This document shows positions 8,887 to 18,326 of a stretch of 64,000 nucleotides of DNA, one piece after another. Each line of letters opens with the position of its first letter. Position 1 is the stretch's first letter. Position numbers and translations under genes: made by a program. Source of the stretch: Paraburkholderia caffeinilytica (GTDB taxonomy: Bacteria > Pseudomonadota > Gammaproteobacteria > Burkholderiales > Burkholderiaceae); contig NZ_CP031467.1 in NCBI RefSeq assembly GCF_003368325.1, forward strand, positions 1 to 64,000, written 5' to 3'. A model generated the notes under the pieces. The model was given only the letters and a program-made list of their open reading frames with translations, did not search any database and was not told where the DNA came from.

Positions 8887-9791
8887 TGACGACCGCCAAA
8901 CGGTTGCTCCAGGGATCCACATTGATGCAGGCCATCGGGTCCGATCCGGCCGCGCGCTACCAGCGGCGTGAAGATCGCACGATGCTTCTGCTGCTGGCGC
9001 CGGCGCTCCTCGTAATTGTCGTGCTGCTCGTCGTGCCGCTCGCGTGGCTGTCGTGGCAATCGATCTGGCACGACGGCTTCACTTTCGAGAACTATCGGCG
9101 GATGTTCACGGGCGCCTACCTCGACACCTTCCTGCTCACGTTCAGGCTGAGTATTGTCGTGACCGTGATCACGCTGCTGCTCGGCTACCCGGTAGCCTAC
9201 TTCGCGGCCTCGCTGCCCCCGAAGCTGAGCGCGCTTGTCCTCGGCATGGTCATCCTGCCGTTCTGGACGAGCGTGCTCGTGCGCACTTACGCGTGGCTCG
9301 TGCTGCTGCAGCGCACCGGCCTCGTCAACAAGGCCTTGATCGCCTCGGGCCTGATCGACCGGCCGGTGCAGCTCGCCTATAACCAGTTCGGCACGGTCAT
9401 CGCGATGGTTCATATCCTGCTGCCGTTCATGGTGTTGCCGCTCTATTCCGCCATGCAGAAGATCCCGCCGAGTCTCTCGCAGGCGGGCGCGAGTCTGGGC
9501 GGCTCGCCGCTGCATGTGTTCATACGCGTGTTCCTGCCACTCTCGATGAGCGGCGTGTTCGCCGGCGTTACCCTCGTGTTCGTGCTGTGCCTCGGCTTCT
9601 ACATCACGCCCGAGTTGATGGGCGGCGGCAAGTCGATCATGGTGTCGATGGTGGTGAGCCGCAACGTGGAGATCTATAACAGCTGGGGCGCGGCGAGCGC
9701 GGTGAGCGTCGTGCTGCTGATCTGCGTGTTCGCGATCTTCTACGCCGCGAGCCGCGTGGTGCCACTCGAAAAGACCCTGGGCGCGAAATGA
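8883..9791 (+). CDS. polyamine-type ABC transporter permease (PotB-like)
   Basis: 302 residues from ATG 8883, which overlaps the previous stop by 4 bp. A second start at ATG 8925 has a better Shine-Dalgarno (AGGGA, 9 bases upstream) and would give 288 residues. Six membrane segments are visible, the first at LLLLAPALLVIVVLLVVPLA. The cytoplasmic coupling loop is SLGGSPLHVFIRVFLP, the EAA-type motif that contacts the ATPase. Pairs with the permease at 9788. Confidence 0.92.
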   Translation: MMTTAKRLLQGSTLMQAIGSDPAARYQRREDRTMLLLLAPALLVIVVLLVVPLAWLSWQSIWHDGFTFENYRRMFTGAYLDTFLLTFRLSIVVTVITLLLGYPVAYFAASLPPKLSALVLGMVILPFWTSVLVRTYAWLVLLQRTGLVNKALIASGLIDRPVQLAYNQFGTVIAMVHILLPFMVLPLYSAMQKIPPSLSQAGASLGGSPLHVFIRVFLPLSMSGVFAGVTLVFVLCLGFYITPELMGGGKSIMVSMVVSRNVEIYNSWGAASAVSVVLLICVFAIFYAASRVVPLEKTLGAK

Positions 9792-10594
9792 CAAAACCCT
9801 CGGCAAAGCTCTCGTTCGGACGGATCGTCCTCGGCGCGGCGGTCGTGTCGATTCTCCTGTTCCTCATGGTGCCGGTGCTGATCGTCGTGCCGCTGTCGTT
9901 CTCCGACACGCGCTTCATGACGTTCCCCCCGCCCGCCTATTCGCTGCGCTGGTATCACTCGTTCTTCGACAACCCCGCGTGGATCGACGCCGCGCGCACC
10001 ACGCTGATCGCCTCGACCTGTGCCGCGCTGCTCGCCACGCCGCTGGGCGTGTGCGCCGCCTACGCGATCCAGAACGGCACGCACTGGATCATGCGCTATC
10101 TGCGCACACTGCTGATGCTGCCGTTGATGGTGCCGATCATCATCGTCGCGGTGGGGGTGTTTTTCGTCTATTCGCAGGCCGGCTATGTGAATACGCTCGG
10201 TGGTCTGATTCTCGCGGATACGATGCTAGGGCTGCCGTATGTGCTGATCTCGGTCGGCGCCGATCTTCGCACTTTCGACCGCACCCAGGAGATGGTCGCC
10301 CGCAGCCTCGGCATGAATCGCTTTCGCAGCTTCATGACGGTGACGCTGCCACAGATCAAGGCGAGCGTGATCTCCGGCGCCGTGTTCGTGTTCATTCAGG
10401 CGCTCGACGAAACGGTGGTCGCACTCTTCGTGTCGGGCGGCTCGAACCAGACGCTGACGCGCCGCATGTTCGTCACGTTGCGTGACGAGATCGATCCGAC
10501 TATCGCCGCGATCAGTACAATGCTTACCGCGCTGACGCTGTGCCTCGTCATGATCGTCGTGGTGAGCCGGCGCTCCGGCGCGGCGCGAGCCTGA
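9788..10594 (+). CDS. polyamine-type ABC transporter permease (PotC-like)
   Basis: 268 residues, starting with an ATGA overlap on the PotB-like gene. Six membrane helices. The EAA loop is VARSLGMNRFRSFMTVTLPQ, normal for PotC-like subunits. With the preceding permease it forms the membrane channel of an amine importer in the inner membrane. The aldehyde dehydrogenase follows after 21 bp, so translation and transcription are probably linked. Confidence 0.92.
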   Translation: MTKPSAKLSFGRIVLGAAVVSILLFLMVPVLIVVPLSFSDTRFMTFPPPAYSLRWYHSFFDNPAWIDAARTTLIASTCAALLATPLGVCAAYAIQNGTHWIMRYLRTLLMLPLMVPIIIVAVGVFFVYSQAGYVNTLGGLILADTMLGLPYVLISVGADLRTFDRTQEMVARSLGMNRFRSFMTVTLPQIKASVISGAVFVFIQALDETVVALFVSGGSNQTLTRRMFVTLRDEIDPTIAAISTMLTALTLCLVMIVVVSRRSGAARA

Positions 10595-10615
10595 ACTTCA
10601 CCTACTCCCTCTCAC

Positions 10616-12043
10616 ATGATCAATGCACTGAAGTTCTATATCGATGGCGCGTGGGTCGAGCCGTCGAGCACGGCACGCCTGCCCGTCATCGATCCCTGCA
10701 CCGAAGAACCGTTCGCCGAAGTGGCAATGGGCACGCCGGCCGATATCGATCGCGCGGTCGCTGCGGCAAAACGCGCGTTCCCGTCGTTCTCGCAGACCTC
10801 GCCCGCCGAGCGCCTCGCACTGATCCGCCGCATTCTTGAAGTCTTTCTCGAACGGCATGATGAGATGGGCGACACGATCTCGCGTGAGCTGGGCGCGCCG
10901 CGCGCCATGGCGCATGCGTGGCAGGCGGGAATCGGGCGCTGGCATCTCGACGAACTGATCCGCACCTGCGAAACATTCGAATGGCAGCGCAAAAAAGGCA
11001 CTACGCTCGTCAATCACGAACCGGTGGGCGTCGTCGCGCTGATCACACCGTGGAACTGGCCGATCAATCAGATCGTCTGCAAGGCCGCGCCCGCCATCAT
11101 GGCCGGCTGCACGATGGTGCTCAAGCCTAGCGAAGTCACACCGCTCAACGCGCTGCTGTTCGCTGAGATTCTGGACGCGGCCGGTGTGCCGCCGGGCGTC
11201 TTCAATCTCGTGAACGGCGATGGGCCGACGGCCGGCGCGGCGCTCGCGGCGCATCCCGATGTCGACATGGTGTCGTTCACCGGTTCGACACGCGCGGGCA
11301 TCGAGATCGCGAAGCTCGCGGCGCCGACCGTCAAGCGCGTGCATCAGGAACTGGGTGGCAAGTCGGCCAACATCCTGCTGGACGACGTCGATTTTGAAGC
11401 GGCCGTGACGGCGGGCGTCAACGCGTGCTTCAACAACAGCGGCCAGTCGTGCAATGCGCCGACGCGCATGCTCGTGCCCGCGGCGCGCCATGACGAAGCG
11501 GTGGCGGTCGCGCGGCGAGCGGCGGAAGCACATCGCGTCGGCCCCGCCAATCACGAGCGCACGACCATGGGTCCGGTTGTCAGCAGCGTGCAGTTCGAGC
11601 GCGTGGAGCGGCTGATCGCGATCGGCATCGACGAGGGTGCGCAGGTGGTGACCGGTGGCCTCGGTCGTCCGCAAGGTCTGGAACGCGGCTATTACGTGCA
11701 ACCTACGGTGTTCGCAAACGTGCGTCCTTCGATGACGATCGCTCGCGAAGAGATCTTCGGACCCGTGCTGGCGATCATGCCGTATCGCGACGAAGAAGAC
11801 GCAATCGCGATTGCGAACGACAGTCCCTTCGGCCTCGCGGCCTATGTGCAATCCGCCGATCACGAACGCGCGCGGCGTGTGGCGTTCAGGTTGCGGGCGG
11901 GCAGCGTGTACCTGAACTACCCGTCATGGGACGCGGGCTCGCCTTTCGGCGGCTACAAGCAGTCAGGCAACGGACGTGAATACGCCGAGTGGGGGCTCGA
12001 AGCGTTTCTCGAAGTGAAAGGCATCGTGGGCTACGGAGACTGA
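10616..12043 (+). CDS. NAD(P)-dependent aldehyde dehydrogenase
   Basis: 475 residues. The complete active site is visible: Asn147 in TPWNWP, Lys170 in VLKPSEVTP, general base Glu245 in HQELGGKSAN, nucleophile Cys279 in NNSGQSCNAPTR, and the cofactor glutamate in EEIFGPVL. It oxidises an aldehyde to the acid in the cytoplasm. As the last gene of the transporter/oxidase operon it probably uses the aldehyde made by the FAD oxidase at 7549. The exact substrate (for example a gamma-aminobutyraldehyde type) is inferred only. Confidence 0.93.
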   Translation: MINALKFYIDGAWVEPSSTARLPVIDPCTEEPFAEVAMGTPADIDRAVAAAKRAFPSFSQTSPAERLALIRRILEVFLERHDEMGDTISRELGAPRAMAHAWQAGIGRWHLDELIRTCETFEWQRKKGTTLVNHEPVGVVALITPWNWPINQIVCKAAPAIMAGCTMVLKPSEVTPLNALLFAEILDAAGVPPGVFNLVNGDGPTAGAALAAHPDVDMVSFTGSTRAGIEIAKLAAPTVKRVHQELGGKSANILLDDVDFEAAVTAGVNACFNNSGQSCNAPTRMLVPAARHDEAVAVARRAAEAHRVGPANHERTTMGPVVSSVQFERVERLIAIGIDEGAQVVTGGLGRPQGLERGYYVQPTVFANVRPSMTIAREEIFGPVLAIMPYRDEEDAIAIANDSPFGLAAYVQSADHERARRVAFRLRAGSVYLNYPSWDAGSPFGGYKQSGNGREYAEWGLEAFLEVKGIVGYGD

Positions 12044-12141
12044 GGCGACTCAGGGCAACTGCACTCAGTGCGACTGGGCGCTCCGCCGCTTGCCGGACTG
12101 GCGTGAGACCACAGCGTGACTATTTCAGCCCGGCACGGCAT

Positions 12142-13824
12142 TCAGACTCGGCCACGCAGCATATCCGCGATGCGCTCCGCGATCATGATGGTGGGCACGT
12201 TCGTGTTGGCGCACGGTATCGACGGCATCAGCGACGCATCGCATACATAGAGTCCGCTGACACCGTACACGGCGCCACGCGCATCGCAGACAGCGAGCGG
12301 ATCGTCCGCGACGCCCATCCGGCAGGTTCCCGACGGATGCCAGGTGCCGCCCACCGAGCGCGAGACGAACTTCGTCAAGGCACGATCGTCGGCAAGCAGG
12401 TCTTTCAGCGTCACGCCCTGAGTGACCACGCGCCGCACGAGCCACGCGCGAAACGGCCCCGCGACGTCCAGCAGCGCGCTCAGCACGCCGCGTTGCAACG
12501 CATTCCACGCACCCGGCACGGCCACACTCGCGACGCGCGGCGAATAACTCGAAGGCAGCAGCGTCGCGCAATGCTTCGCCATTATCGGATCGGCCAGCGT
12601 TTCGGCGCCGAAGCGCAACGCCCGTTTCAGGCGTTCGAGATCGCGCGCATCGGACAGCATGTTGAAATCGACAGCGGGCTCGCTTTGCGGACTCGCCGAC
12701 GTCAGCGTCACACGGCCGCGCGAGTACGACTTGTTCACCCAGAAGAAGATCGTGCCGAGCCGGTAGCCGACCGAATGCCAGCCCGAACGAGACAGAATCG
12801 CACCGTGCATGTCGCCGGGCACTGTGTCGTGCATGCCTGACGAAAAGCGCACGATGGCCTGCTCGTGATGTTCGTCGGGAAACGCTGTGCGGGCACCTCG
12901 CGGCAAAACCGCGGAGACGGCGATCGACGGATGCTCCATCAGATTGCCGCCGACGCCGCCCCGGTCCACGCGCACGTCGATACCGAGCGCGACGAGCTCG
13001 GCGGCCGGTCCGATGCCGCTTCTCATCAGCAGCGCGGGACTGTGGATCGCGCCCGCGCAGACGATTACCTGCGCGGCTCGCAGTTCTTCTCCCCCACCTT
13101 CGCTGCTACTAACGATGCGCGCACCGACCGCGCGCGCGCCGTCGAACAGCACACGCTCGACGAGCATACCGGTGCGGATCTGGAGATTCGCGCGGGCGCG
13201 CACGGCGTCGTCGAGATAGCAGACCGACGTCGGGATGCGCTCACCGGCCTCGCTCACGGCGATCGATCCGATGAACGTGCCGTCCTCCCATGCGCCGTTC
13301 TGATCGTCGCGCCGCATGTGGCCGCGCGCGGCGAGCGTGTCGAGCACCGCGCGCACGAAGGGTGAGATGCGCGCCCAGTTCGTGCGCTGGATGCGAACGG
13401 GGCCGGTCTTGCCATGCAGTTCGCCGTCGAAGTCGCAATCGTCTTCGAGCTTGCGGAAGTACGGCAGGCAGGCGTTCCAGTTCCACCCGTGTGCGCCGAG
13501 TGCATGCCATTCGTCGTAGTCGGCGGGCGCGCCGCGATTCGCCATCAGCGCATTGATCGCCGAGCCGCCGCCGAGCAGGCAGGCCTGTTCATAGCGCCGT
13601 GCCGTCGCCGACGCGCTCATGCGCGCCTTCAGGCGCTTCCAGATGTTCGCCGTGTCGAGATAGGCGCGGCCGGGATACCGGCTGCGCACGGCAGCGGGCA
13701 TGTCCGTCTGCGAGATATTGCGGCCCGCCTCGACGAGGTAGACGGTCTTGCCGGCCTCTTCGGATAGACGCGCGGCGAGCACGCAGCCGGCCGACCCGCC
13801 GCCGAGAATCAGATAGTCGATCAC
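12142..13824 (-). CDS. GMC-family FAD oxidoreductase (choline/alcohol dehydrogenase-like)
   Basis: 560 residues from a GTG at 13824. The frame stays open to 13971, but that would run into the binding-protein gene, and the Rossmann strand DYLILGGGSAGCVLA begins right at this GTG. No good Shine-Dalgarno is present. GMC signature 1 is GGGSAINALMANRG, signature 2 GAIHSPALLMRSGIGPA, and the active-site His is in WHPSGTCRMG; the protein ends on DASLMPSIPCANTNVPT. It oxidises an alcohol or amino alcohol to an aldehyde. It lies 86 bp behind the binding protein on the same strand, so it belongs to the divergent arm of the amine locus and converges on the aldehyde dehydrogenase. Confidence 0.9.
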   Translation of the reverse strand: MIDYLILGGGSAGCVLAARLSEEAGKTVYLVEAGRNISQTDMPAAVRSRYPGRAYLDTANIWKRLKARMSASATARRYEQACLLGGGSAINALMANRGAPADYDEWHALGAHGWNWNACLPYFRKLEDDCDFDGELHGKTGPVRIQRTNWARISPFVRAVLDTLAARGHMRRDDQNGAWEDGTFIGSIAVSEAGERIPTSVCYLDDAVRARANLQIRTGMLVERVLFDGARAVGARIVSSSEGGGEELRAAQVIVCAGAIHSPALLMRSGIGPAAELVALGIDVRVDRGGVGGNLMEHPSIAVSAVLPRGARTAFPDEHHEQAIVRFSSGMHDTVPGDMHGAILSRSGWHSVGYRLGTIFFWVNKSYSRGRVTLTSASPQSEPAVDFNMLSDARDLERLKRALRFGAETLADPIMAKHCATLLPSSYSPRVASVAVPGAWNALQRGVLSALLDVAGPFRAWLVRRVVTQGVTLKDLLADDRALTKFVSRSVGGTWHPSGTCRMGVADDPLAVCDARGAVYGVSGLYVCDASLMPSIPCANTNVPTIMIAERIADMLRGRV

Positions 13825-13910
13825 GTTCGATGATGATGCGGACGTAGAAACGTGCGGAGCGGGCGAGCAAAACGTGCGCGCGGGCCCGCGCGTCGCGAGC
13901 GGCCTGCGCT

Positions 13911-14969
13911 TTACTGCATGAACTTGAGCCAGCGCGCCTTTGCCTGAATGCCGGCGTCCGAGGCCCACCACTCCTCCGACATGAGCGCCTGCTTCGCCGC
14001 ATTGTCCGGCGAACTCGGCAATTCGCCCGCGCGTTTCGCGTCGATCTTGCCGGTTTTAAAGGCTGCCGGATTGCCCGGGCCATAGTCGATGTACAACGGC
14101 AGGTTCGCCTGCAATTCGGGCGAGACAGCGGCGTTGACGAATTTGATCGCGTCGGCCAGGTTCGGCGCGTTCTTCAGCACGCACAACTGCGTGTTCTGAA
14201 GAATGCCATCGTTGAACGTGAAGTCGATATCGGGGTTGTCTTTACGCACGGCGCTCGCGCGGCCGTTCCAGATCATCGTCATGTCGACTTCGCCGTCGTG
14301 CAGCAATTGCGCCGACTGTCCCCCCGACGTCCACCAGACGGTCACGTCCGGCTTGATCTGTTGAAGCTTCCTGAACGCACGATCGACGTCGAGCGGATAA
14401 AGCCTGTCGCGCGGCACGCCGTCTGCGAGAAGCGCGGCTTCGAGTACGGTCTGCGGATCGTTGCGCAACGCGCGCGTGCCGGGGAATCCCTTCACGTTCC
14501 AGAAATCGGCCCAGCTCTGCGGCACTTTCTTCAACGTCTTCTTGTTGTAGCCGATGACCGTCGAATAGAACTCATAGGCGACCGAATACGGCGTGCGGTA
14601 TTTCTCGGGCATCGCGGCCCCATTCGGGATCTTCGAGAAATCCAGCTTCTCCAGCAGACCTTCGTGGCCGCCGCGCAGACAGTTGGACGTCGGCGTATCC
14701 ACCACGTCCCAGATCGGCTTGCCGGTTGCGGCCTGCGCCTTGATCTGCGGCCACGCGTCCGGGATGCTGTCCTGGTTCACGGTAATGTTCAGCAGTTTCG
14801 CCGCGGGGTCGAGAATCGCCTTGGTCTGCGCTTCCTGATACGTGCCGCCTTGAGAAACAAAGGTAATCTTCCCCGCCGCAAAGACAGGCGTGAGACACGC
14901 AGGCACCAGACCCGCGACACCAAGAATCAGAACCGCGGCAAGCGGGCGCAACGTTGGCTTCTTGATCAC
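13911..14969 (-). CDS. polyamine-type ABC transporter periplasmic binding protein
   Basis: 352 residues from GTG 14969, supported by GAGG 8 bases upstream; the frame is open to 15029. The signal peptide has a Lys-Lys n-region, a hydrophobic core (AAVLILGVAGLVPA) and cleavage near VFA-AG. The mature protein begins KITFVSQGGTYQEAQT and shows the two-lobe class of PotD/PotF-like proteins (GKPIWDVVD, YNKKTLKKVPQSWADFW, FVNAAVSPE). It delivers substrate to the permeases at 8883 and 9788. It is encoded about 4 kb away on the opposite strand from the operon. Confidence 0.9.
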   Translation of the reverse strand: MIKKPTLRPLAAVLILGVAGLVPACLTPVFAAGKITFVSQGGTYQEAQTKAILDPAAKLLNITVNQDSIPDAWPQIKAQAATGKPIWDVVDTPTSNCLRGGHEGLLEKLDFSKIPNGAAMPEKYRTPYSVAYEFYSTVIGYNKKTLKKVPQSWADFWNVKGFPGTRALRNDPQTVLEAALLADGVPRDRLYPLDVDRAFRKLQQIKPDVTVWWTSGGQSAQLLHDGEVDMTMIWNGRASAVRKDNPDIDFTFNDGILQNTQLCVLKNAPNLADAIKFVNAAVSPELQANLPLYIDYGPGNPAAFKTGKIDAKRAGELPSSPDNAAKQALMSEEWWASDAGIQAKARWLKFMQ

Positions 14970-15330
14970 GACTTTGTCCTCGAAAGGGTTAAGCGCAAGA
15001 GATCGTGGATGTAATGCGCATTGAGCCAAATATAGTGAGTCTATTTAGTGGCGACAACGCCGCAATTGTTGTGGTGCCCATGACATCACGTTATGGCAAA
15101 CGCGTCGGGGCGCGCACGGCCAGGACACACGGAACATCGTCGTCGATAGCGCATCCGGACTGCCCGCCACCACGACTTGAACCACTGTGCGTTGGTCAAA
15201 AAGCAGAAAACGCTCGCGATGCGGATGATCAAAAAGATTTCCTTTTTTTGGCGCGGCGCAAGCGCTCCGATAAGAATAAATTCCGCCTCGGGATAACCCT
15301 GACACTGAGGGCCTTCTTGCGAGGTCCCAC
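14970..15330. other. intergenic control region
   Basis: 361 bp between the divergent binding protein and the TauE-like gene. It holds an imperfect dyad, AAATATAG and CTATTT around TGAGT (about 15033-15051), close to the binding-protein start, and an A5/T7 stretch near 15224-15247. No coding frame with natural composition is seen. It should contain promoters for both flanking genes. Confidence 0.5.
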
Positions 15331-16104
15331 GTGCATCCCTACGAATACCCTTTTCTCTTCCTCGCCAGCCTGTGCGGCGGCGTGATCAACGCGATCGCGG
15401 GCGGCGGCAGTTTCGTCACGCTGCCGGCACTGCTGTTCTTTAACGTACCGCCAACGGTTGCGAACGCGACCAGCGCCGTGGCCGCGTGGCCCGGCCTGAT
15501 AACGGCCGCATACGGCTACCGGCATCGTCTCTTCGGCGACTCCCGCCGGCTACTGCGCTATGCGGCAGCCAGCCTCGCCGGTGGCGTGACGGGCGGCGCC
15601 CTCCTTCTCATGACACCGGCCGCGACGTTCACGCGTGCCATTCCCCTCCTGATGTTGCTGGCTACGCTGATGTTCCTGCTGGCGCCACGCGTGGTGGCCG
15701 CGGCCCGCCGGTCCACCGATGCGGCAGCGCCCTCCGGCGGACAAGCCACACGGCTTCATACGACGATCCAGTTCTTCGCGAGCCTGATGGTCGGCTACTT
15801 CAATGCGGGCAGTGGGATCATCGTCATGGCCGGCCTGAGCATGTCGGGCATGCGCGAGACGCAACTGCTGAACGGCTTCAAGAACCTGCTCGGCGCGGTG
15901 GCGGCAGGTGCGTCGATCGCCGCGCTTGCGGTGGGCGGACAGGTGGCGTGGGCTTCGGCCGCGCTGATGATGGCCGGTTCGCTGATCGGCGGCCTGTGGG
16001 GCGCGCGTGTTGCCCAGCGCATCGACGCCAACCTGCTGCGTGTGTTGATCCTCGTCTTCAGTTTTGTGATGACAGGATATTTTTTCTGGAAGTTCTGGCT
16101 GTGA
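15331..16104 (+). CDS. TauE/SafE-family membrane protein
   Basis: 257 residues from GTG 15331, with GAGG 8 bases upstream. Eight hydrophobic segments arranged as two repeats. The first repeat opens ASLCGGVINAIAGGGSFVTL and the second has MVGYFNAGSGIIVM, both with the Gly-rich motif of the family. Members export sulfoacetate, sulfite or other organic anions, or have unknown substrates. No sulfur gene is next to it, so the substrate is open. A PheC-like gene follows 44 bp downstream on the same strand. Confidence 0.88.
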   Translation: MHPYEYPFLFLASLCGGVINAIAGGGSFVTLPALLFFNVPPTVANATSAVAAWPGLITAAYGYRHRLFGDSRRLLRYAAASLAGGVTGGALLLMTPAATFTRAIPLLMLLATLMFLLAPRVVAAARRSTDAAAPSGGQATRLHTTIQFFASLMVGYFNAGSGIIVMAGLSMSGMRETQLLNGFKNLLGAVAAGASIAALAVGGQVAWASAALMMAGSLIGGLWGARVAQRIDANLLRVLILVFSFVMTGYFFWKFWL

Positions 16105-16148
16105 TAATCCGTGTGGTCTTTTCAATTGATTCTTGACGGAGTTGGATT

Positions 16149-16922
16149 ATGAAATGTGTTGTCGCGTTGACCTTGCTGCTTGCGCAGTCTTTTGCATTTG
16201 CGCAGACGCCGGCGCCGTCTACGCTCTCACGTGTCACGCAGAGCGGCATTCTGCGGGTGTGCACGCCGGGCGATTACAAGCCGTTCAGCTTCCAGCGAGC
16301 ACCGGGCGAATTCGAAGGACTCGACGTCGATCTGATGGGATCGCTGGCTACGGCCCTCAACGCGAAACCGCAATTCGTCAAGACCACCTGGGCGAACCTG
16401 CTGCCGGATTTCGTCGCCGGTAAATGCGATATCGCGGCTGGCGGCATTTCGGTTTCGCTCGAGCGGCAGAAACAGGCGTACTTCAGCACGCCGTATATGG
16501 TCAATGGCAAAACGCCGCTTACACGCTGCGAAAACGTCGCCAGATATCAGTCGATTGAGGCGATCGACCAACCGTCCGTTCGCGTGATCGCGAATCCGGG
16601 CGGCAGCAACGAGAAGTTCGCCAGGGCCAAACTGAGCCATGCCCAGTTGACTATGCACTCGGACAACCTCACGATCTTCGACGAGCTCGTCAAGGGACAT
16701 GCCGATGTTTTCGTCACCGAAGCGGCGGAGGCGATCGTGCAGAGCAAGGCGCATCCCGAGTTGTGTGCCGTCAATCCGGACAAGCCGCTGCAATATGCCG
16801 AGATGGGCTACCTGCTGCCGAACGGCGACGATGTGTTCAAACACTTTGTCGACCAGTGGCTGCATCTGAGCCAGGCGAATGGCGAGTATGCGCAAATGAG
16901 CGCGAAGTGGCTCGGCAAATAA
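16149..16922 (+). CDS. periplasmic cyclohexadienyl dehydratase-like protein (PheC family)
   Basis: 257 residues with a signal peptide (residues 1-18, AQSFAFA). It has the type-2 periplasmic-binding fold but also the PheC-specific pattern: CTPGDYKPFSF, GGISVSLERQ, FSTPYMVNGKTPLTRC, NPGGSNEKFAR and VTEAAEAIVQS. In PheC these positions bind prephenate or arogenate and supply the acid needed for dehydration and decarboxylation, giving phenylpyruvate or phenylalanine in the periplasm. Length matches PheC. The alternative, a plain amino-acid binding protein, is less likely given those motifs. It follows TauE closely, and no permease is encoded with it. Confidence 0.8.
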   Translation: MKCVVALTLLLAQSFAFAQTPAPSTLSRVTQSGILRVCTPGDYKPFSFQRAPGEFEGLDVDLMGSLATALNAKPQFVKTTWANLLPDFVAGKCDIAAGGISVSLERQKQAYFSTPYMVNGKTPLTRCENVARYQSIEAIDQPSVRVIANPGGSNEKFARAKLSHAQLTMHSDNLTIFDELVKGHADVFVTEAAEAIVQSKAHPELCAVNPDKPLQYAEMGYLLPNGDDVFKHFVDQWLHLSQANGEYAQMSAKWLGK

Positions 16923-16962
16923 TCGCCGCGCTTTGCATGGATAGCGCCGTGGAAGGACCCGC

Positions 16963-18300
16963 CTAGAAGCCCGCGTCGATCACGATCTTCGTTCCGTCGC
17001 TGAACCGGTTGAGGCGGAACGCGTGCGGGTCGACAAGCGGCTTGTCGTTCGTCACCAGATCCGCCATCAGCTTTCCAGCCGCCGGGCCGATACCGAATCC
17101 ATGCCCCGAAAAGCCGGTGCCGATAAAAAGGCCCGGCACCGTATCGACACCGGAGATCACGGGAATCGCGTCCGGCGTCACATCCATGTATCCCGCCCAG
17201 CGCTGCGCGATTCGCGCGTGCGCCAGATGCGGGAAGACCTTGATGAATTCGCGCAAGCCGGCGTCGGTGTACTTGACGATCGGTTCGGGATCGAGCGTGC
17301 GGACCGCTTCGAACGCGGTGGGACGGTCGAGCGCCCAATGACGGGGACGGCGCAATTCGTCGAAGAAGCGAGCGCCGATGCCGATGCGCAACGAGCCCAA
17401 CTGGCTCTTCAACGCTTCGACATATTTGAAGAACAGGCGAAATGAATCGGGCGTGAGATCGCTATAGGTGCGAAAGCCAAATGCGATCGTATAGCCGCCG
17501 TCGGCGCGCTTGCGAAACGCGAATTTCTTGTTGCTCGCGCTACAGGTCGGGCCGCCGTCGAGCGGCCCGGTGCGAAGCACCGAGGCTTTTACCAGCAGTT
17601 GCGGGACATCGACGGCCAGGTTGCCGCAAAACAACCGCGACCACGCACCACCCGCGACGACGACGCTGTTGCAGCGAATCGTGCCGTGCTCGGTGACGAC
17701 GGCACTGACACGCCCTGCACTCGTTTCGATGCCACGGGCGGCACATGGCGTCAGAATCTTGACGCCGCGTTTGCGCAACGCATTCGCGATCGCCGGTGCG
17801 GCTTTTTGTGGTTCGGCGCGGCCGTCGCCGGGTGTGTAAAGTCCGCCTTTGAAGGCTTTCGTCGCGCCGGGCAACAGTCCGGCAACGGCACTGCCGTCTA
17901 CCACGCGTGTGTCGAACGTGTCGCCCGCTACGTGGCGCGCCTTGTCGAGCCATATGTGATGACTGTCCATCACGCTGTCTTCGTCGGTCATGTAGAGGAT
18001 GCCGCATTGATTGAAGCCCGTGTCGATGCCGAGCGTCGCATCCATTTTCCGCCACAGCTTCAGGCTTTCGATACTCAAGGCGAACTCGCGCATGTCGCGA
18101 TGCGTGACGCGCACCCAGCCCCAATTGCGACTCGATTGCTCGCCGGCAATATGGCCTTTCTCACATAGCGCGACCTGCAATCCTTTCTCGCTCAGATAAA
18201 GGGCCGTGCTCACGCCGATAATGCCGCCGCCGATGACGACGACATCGACTTGCGCAGGCAAGGTGGTGTCGTCAGCGACCGTTTCTACTTTGGGTCCCAT
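16963..18300 (-). CDS. FAD-dependent oxidoreductase (DAO family)
   Basis: 445 residues. The Rossmann motif is VVVIGGGIIGVSTALYL, followed by HIAGEQSSRNWGWVRVTHRD; the C-terminal FAD loop is GTGFSGHGFGIGPAAG. The fold is that of D-amino-acid and sarcosine-type oxidases. It is the last gene of a minus-strand run of oxidase, binding protein, permease and oxidase between 21391 and 16963, with 26 bp from the permease. I infer oxidation of the imported amine or amino acid. It converges on the PheC-like gene. Confidence 0.9.
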   Translation of the reverse strand: MGPKVETVADDTTLPAQVDVVVIGGGIIGVSTALYLSEKGLQVALCEKGHIAGEQSSRNWGWVRVTHRDMREFALSIESLKLWRKMDATLGIDTGFNQCGILYMTDEDSVMDSHHIWLDKARHVAGDTFDTRVVDGSAVAGLLPGATKAFKGGLYTPGDGRAEPQKAAPAIANALRKRGVKILTPCAARGIETSAGRVSAVVTEHGTIRCNSVVVAGGAWSRLFCGNLAVDVPQLLVKASVLRTGPLDGGPTCSASNKKFAFRKRADGGYTIAFGFRTYSDLTPDSFRLFFKYVEALKSQLGSLRIGIGARFFDELRRPRHWALDRPTAFEAVRTLDPEPIVKYTDAGLREFIKVFPHLAHARIAQRWAGYMDVTPDAIPVISGVDTVPGLFIGTGFSGHGFGIGPAAGKLMADLVTNDKPLVDPHAFRLNRFSDGTKIVIDAGF

Positions 18301-18326
18301 TGTGGCTGGTGTCCTGCCTGTGAAGA

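Noticed and set aside
7480-8922. Minus-strand open frame of about 480 codons opposite the FAD oxidase
   Set aside because: Antisense shadow of a complete PuuB-like gene; composition is not protein-like.
15224-15247. A5/T7 stretch as terminator
   Set aside because: The possible stem is only AAAAAG/CTTTTT-like, without GC pairs, and it lies before the TauE gene start instead of after a gene on that strand.
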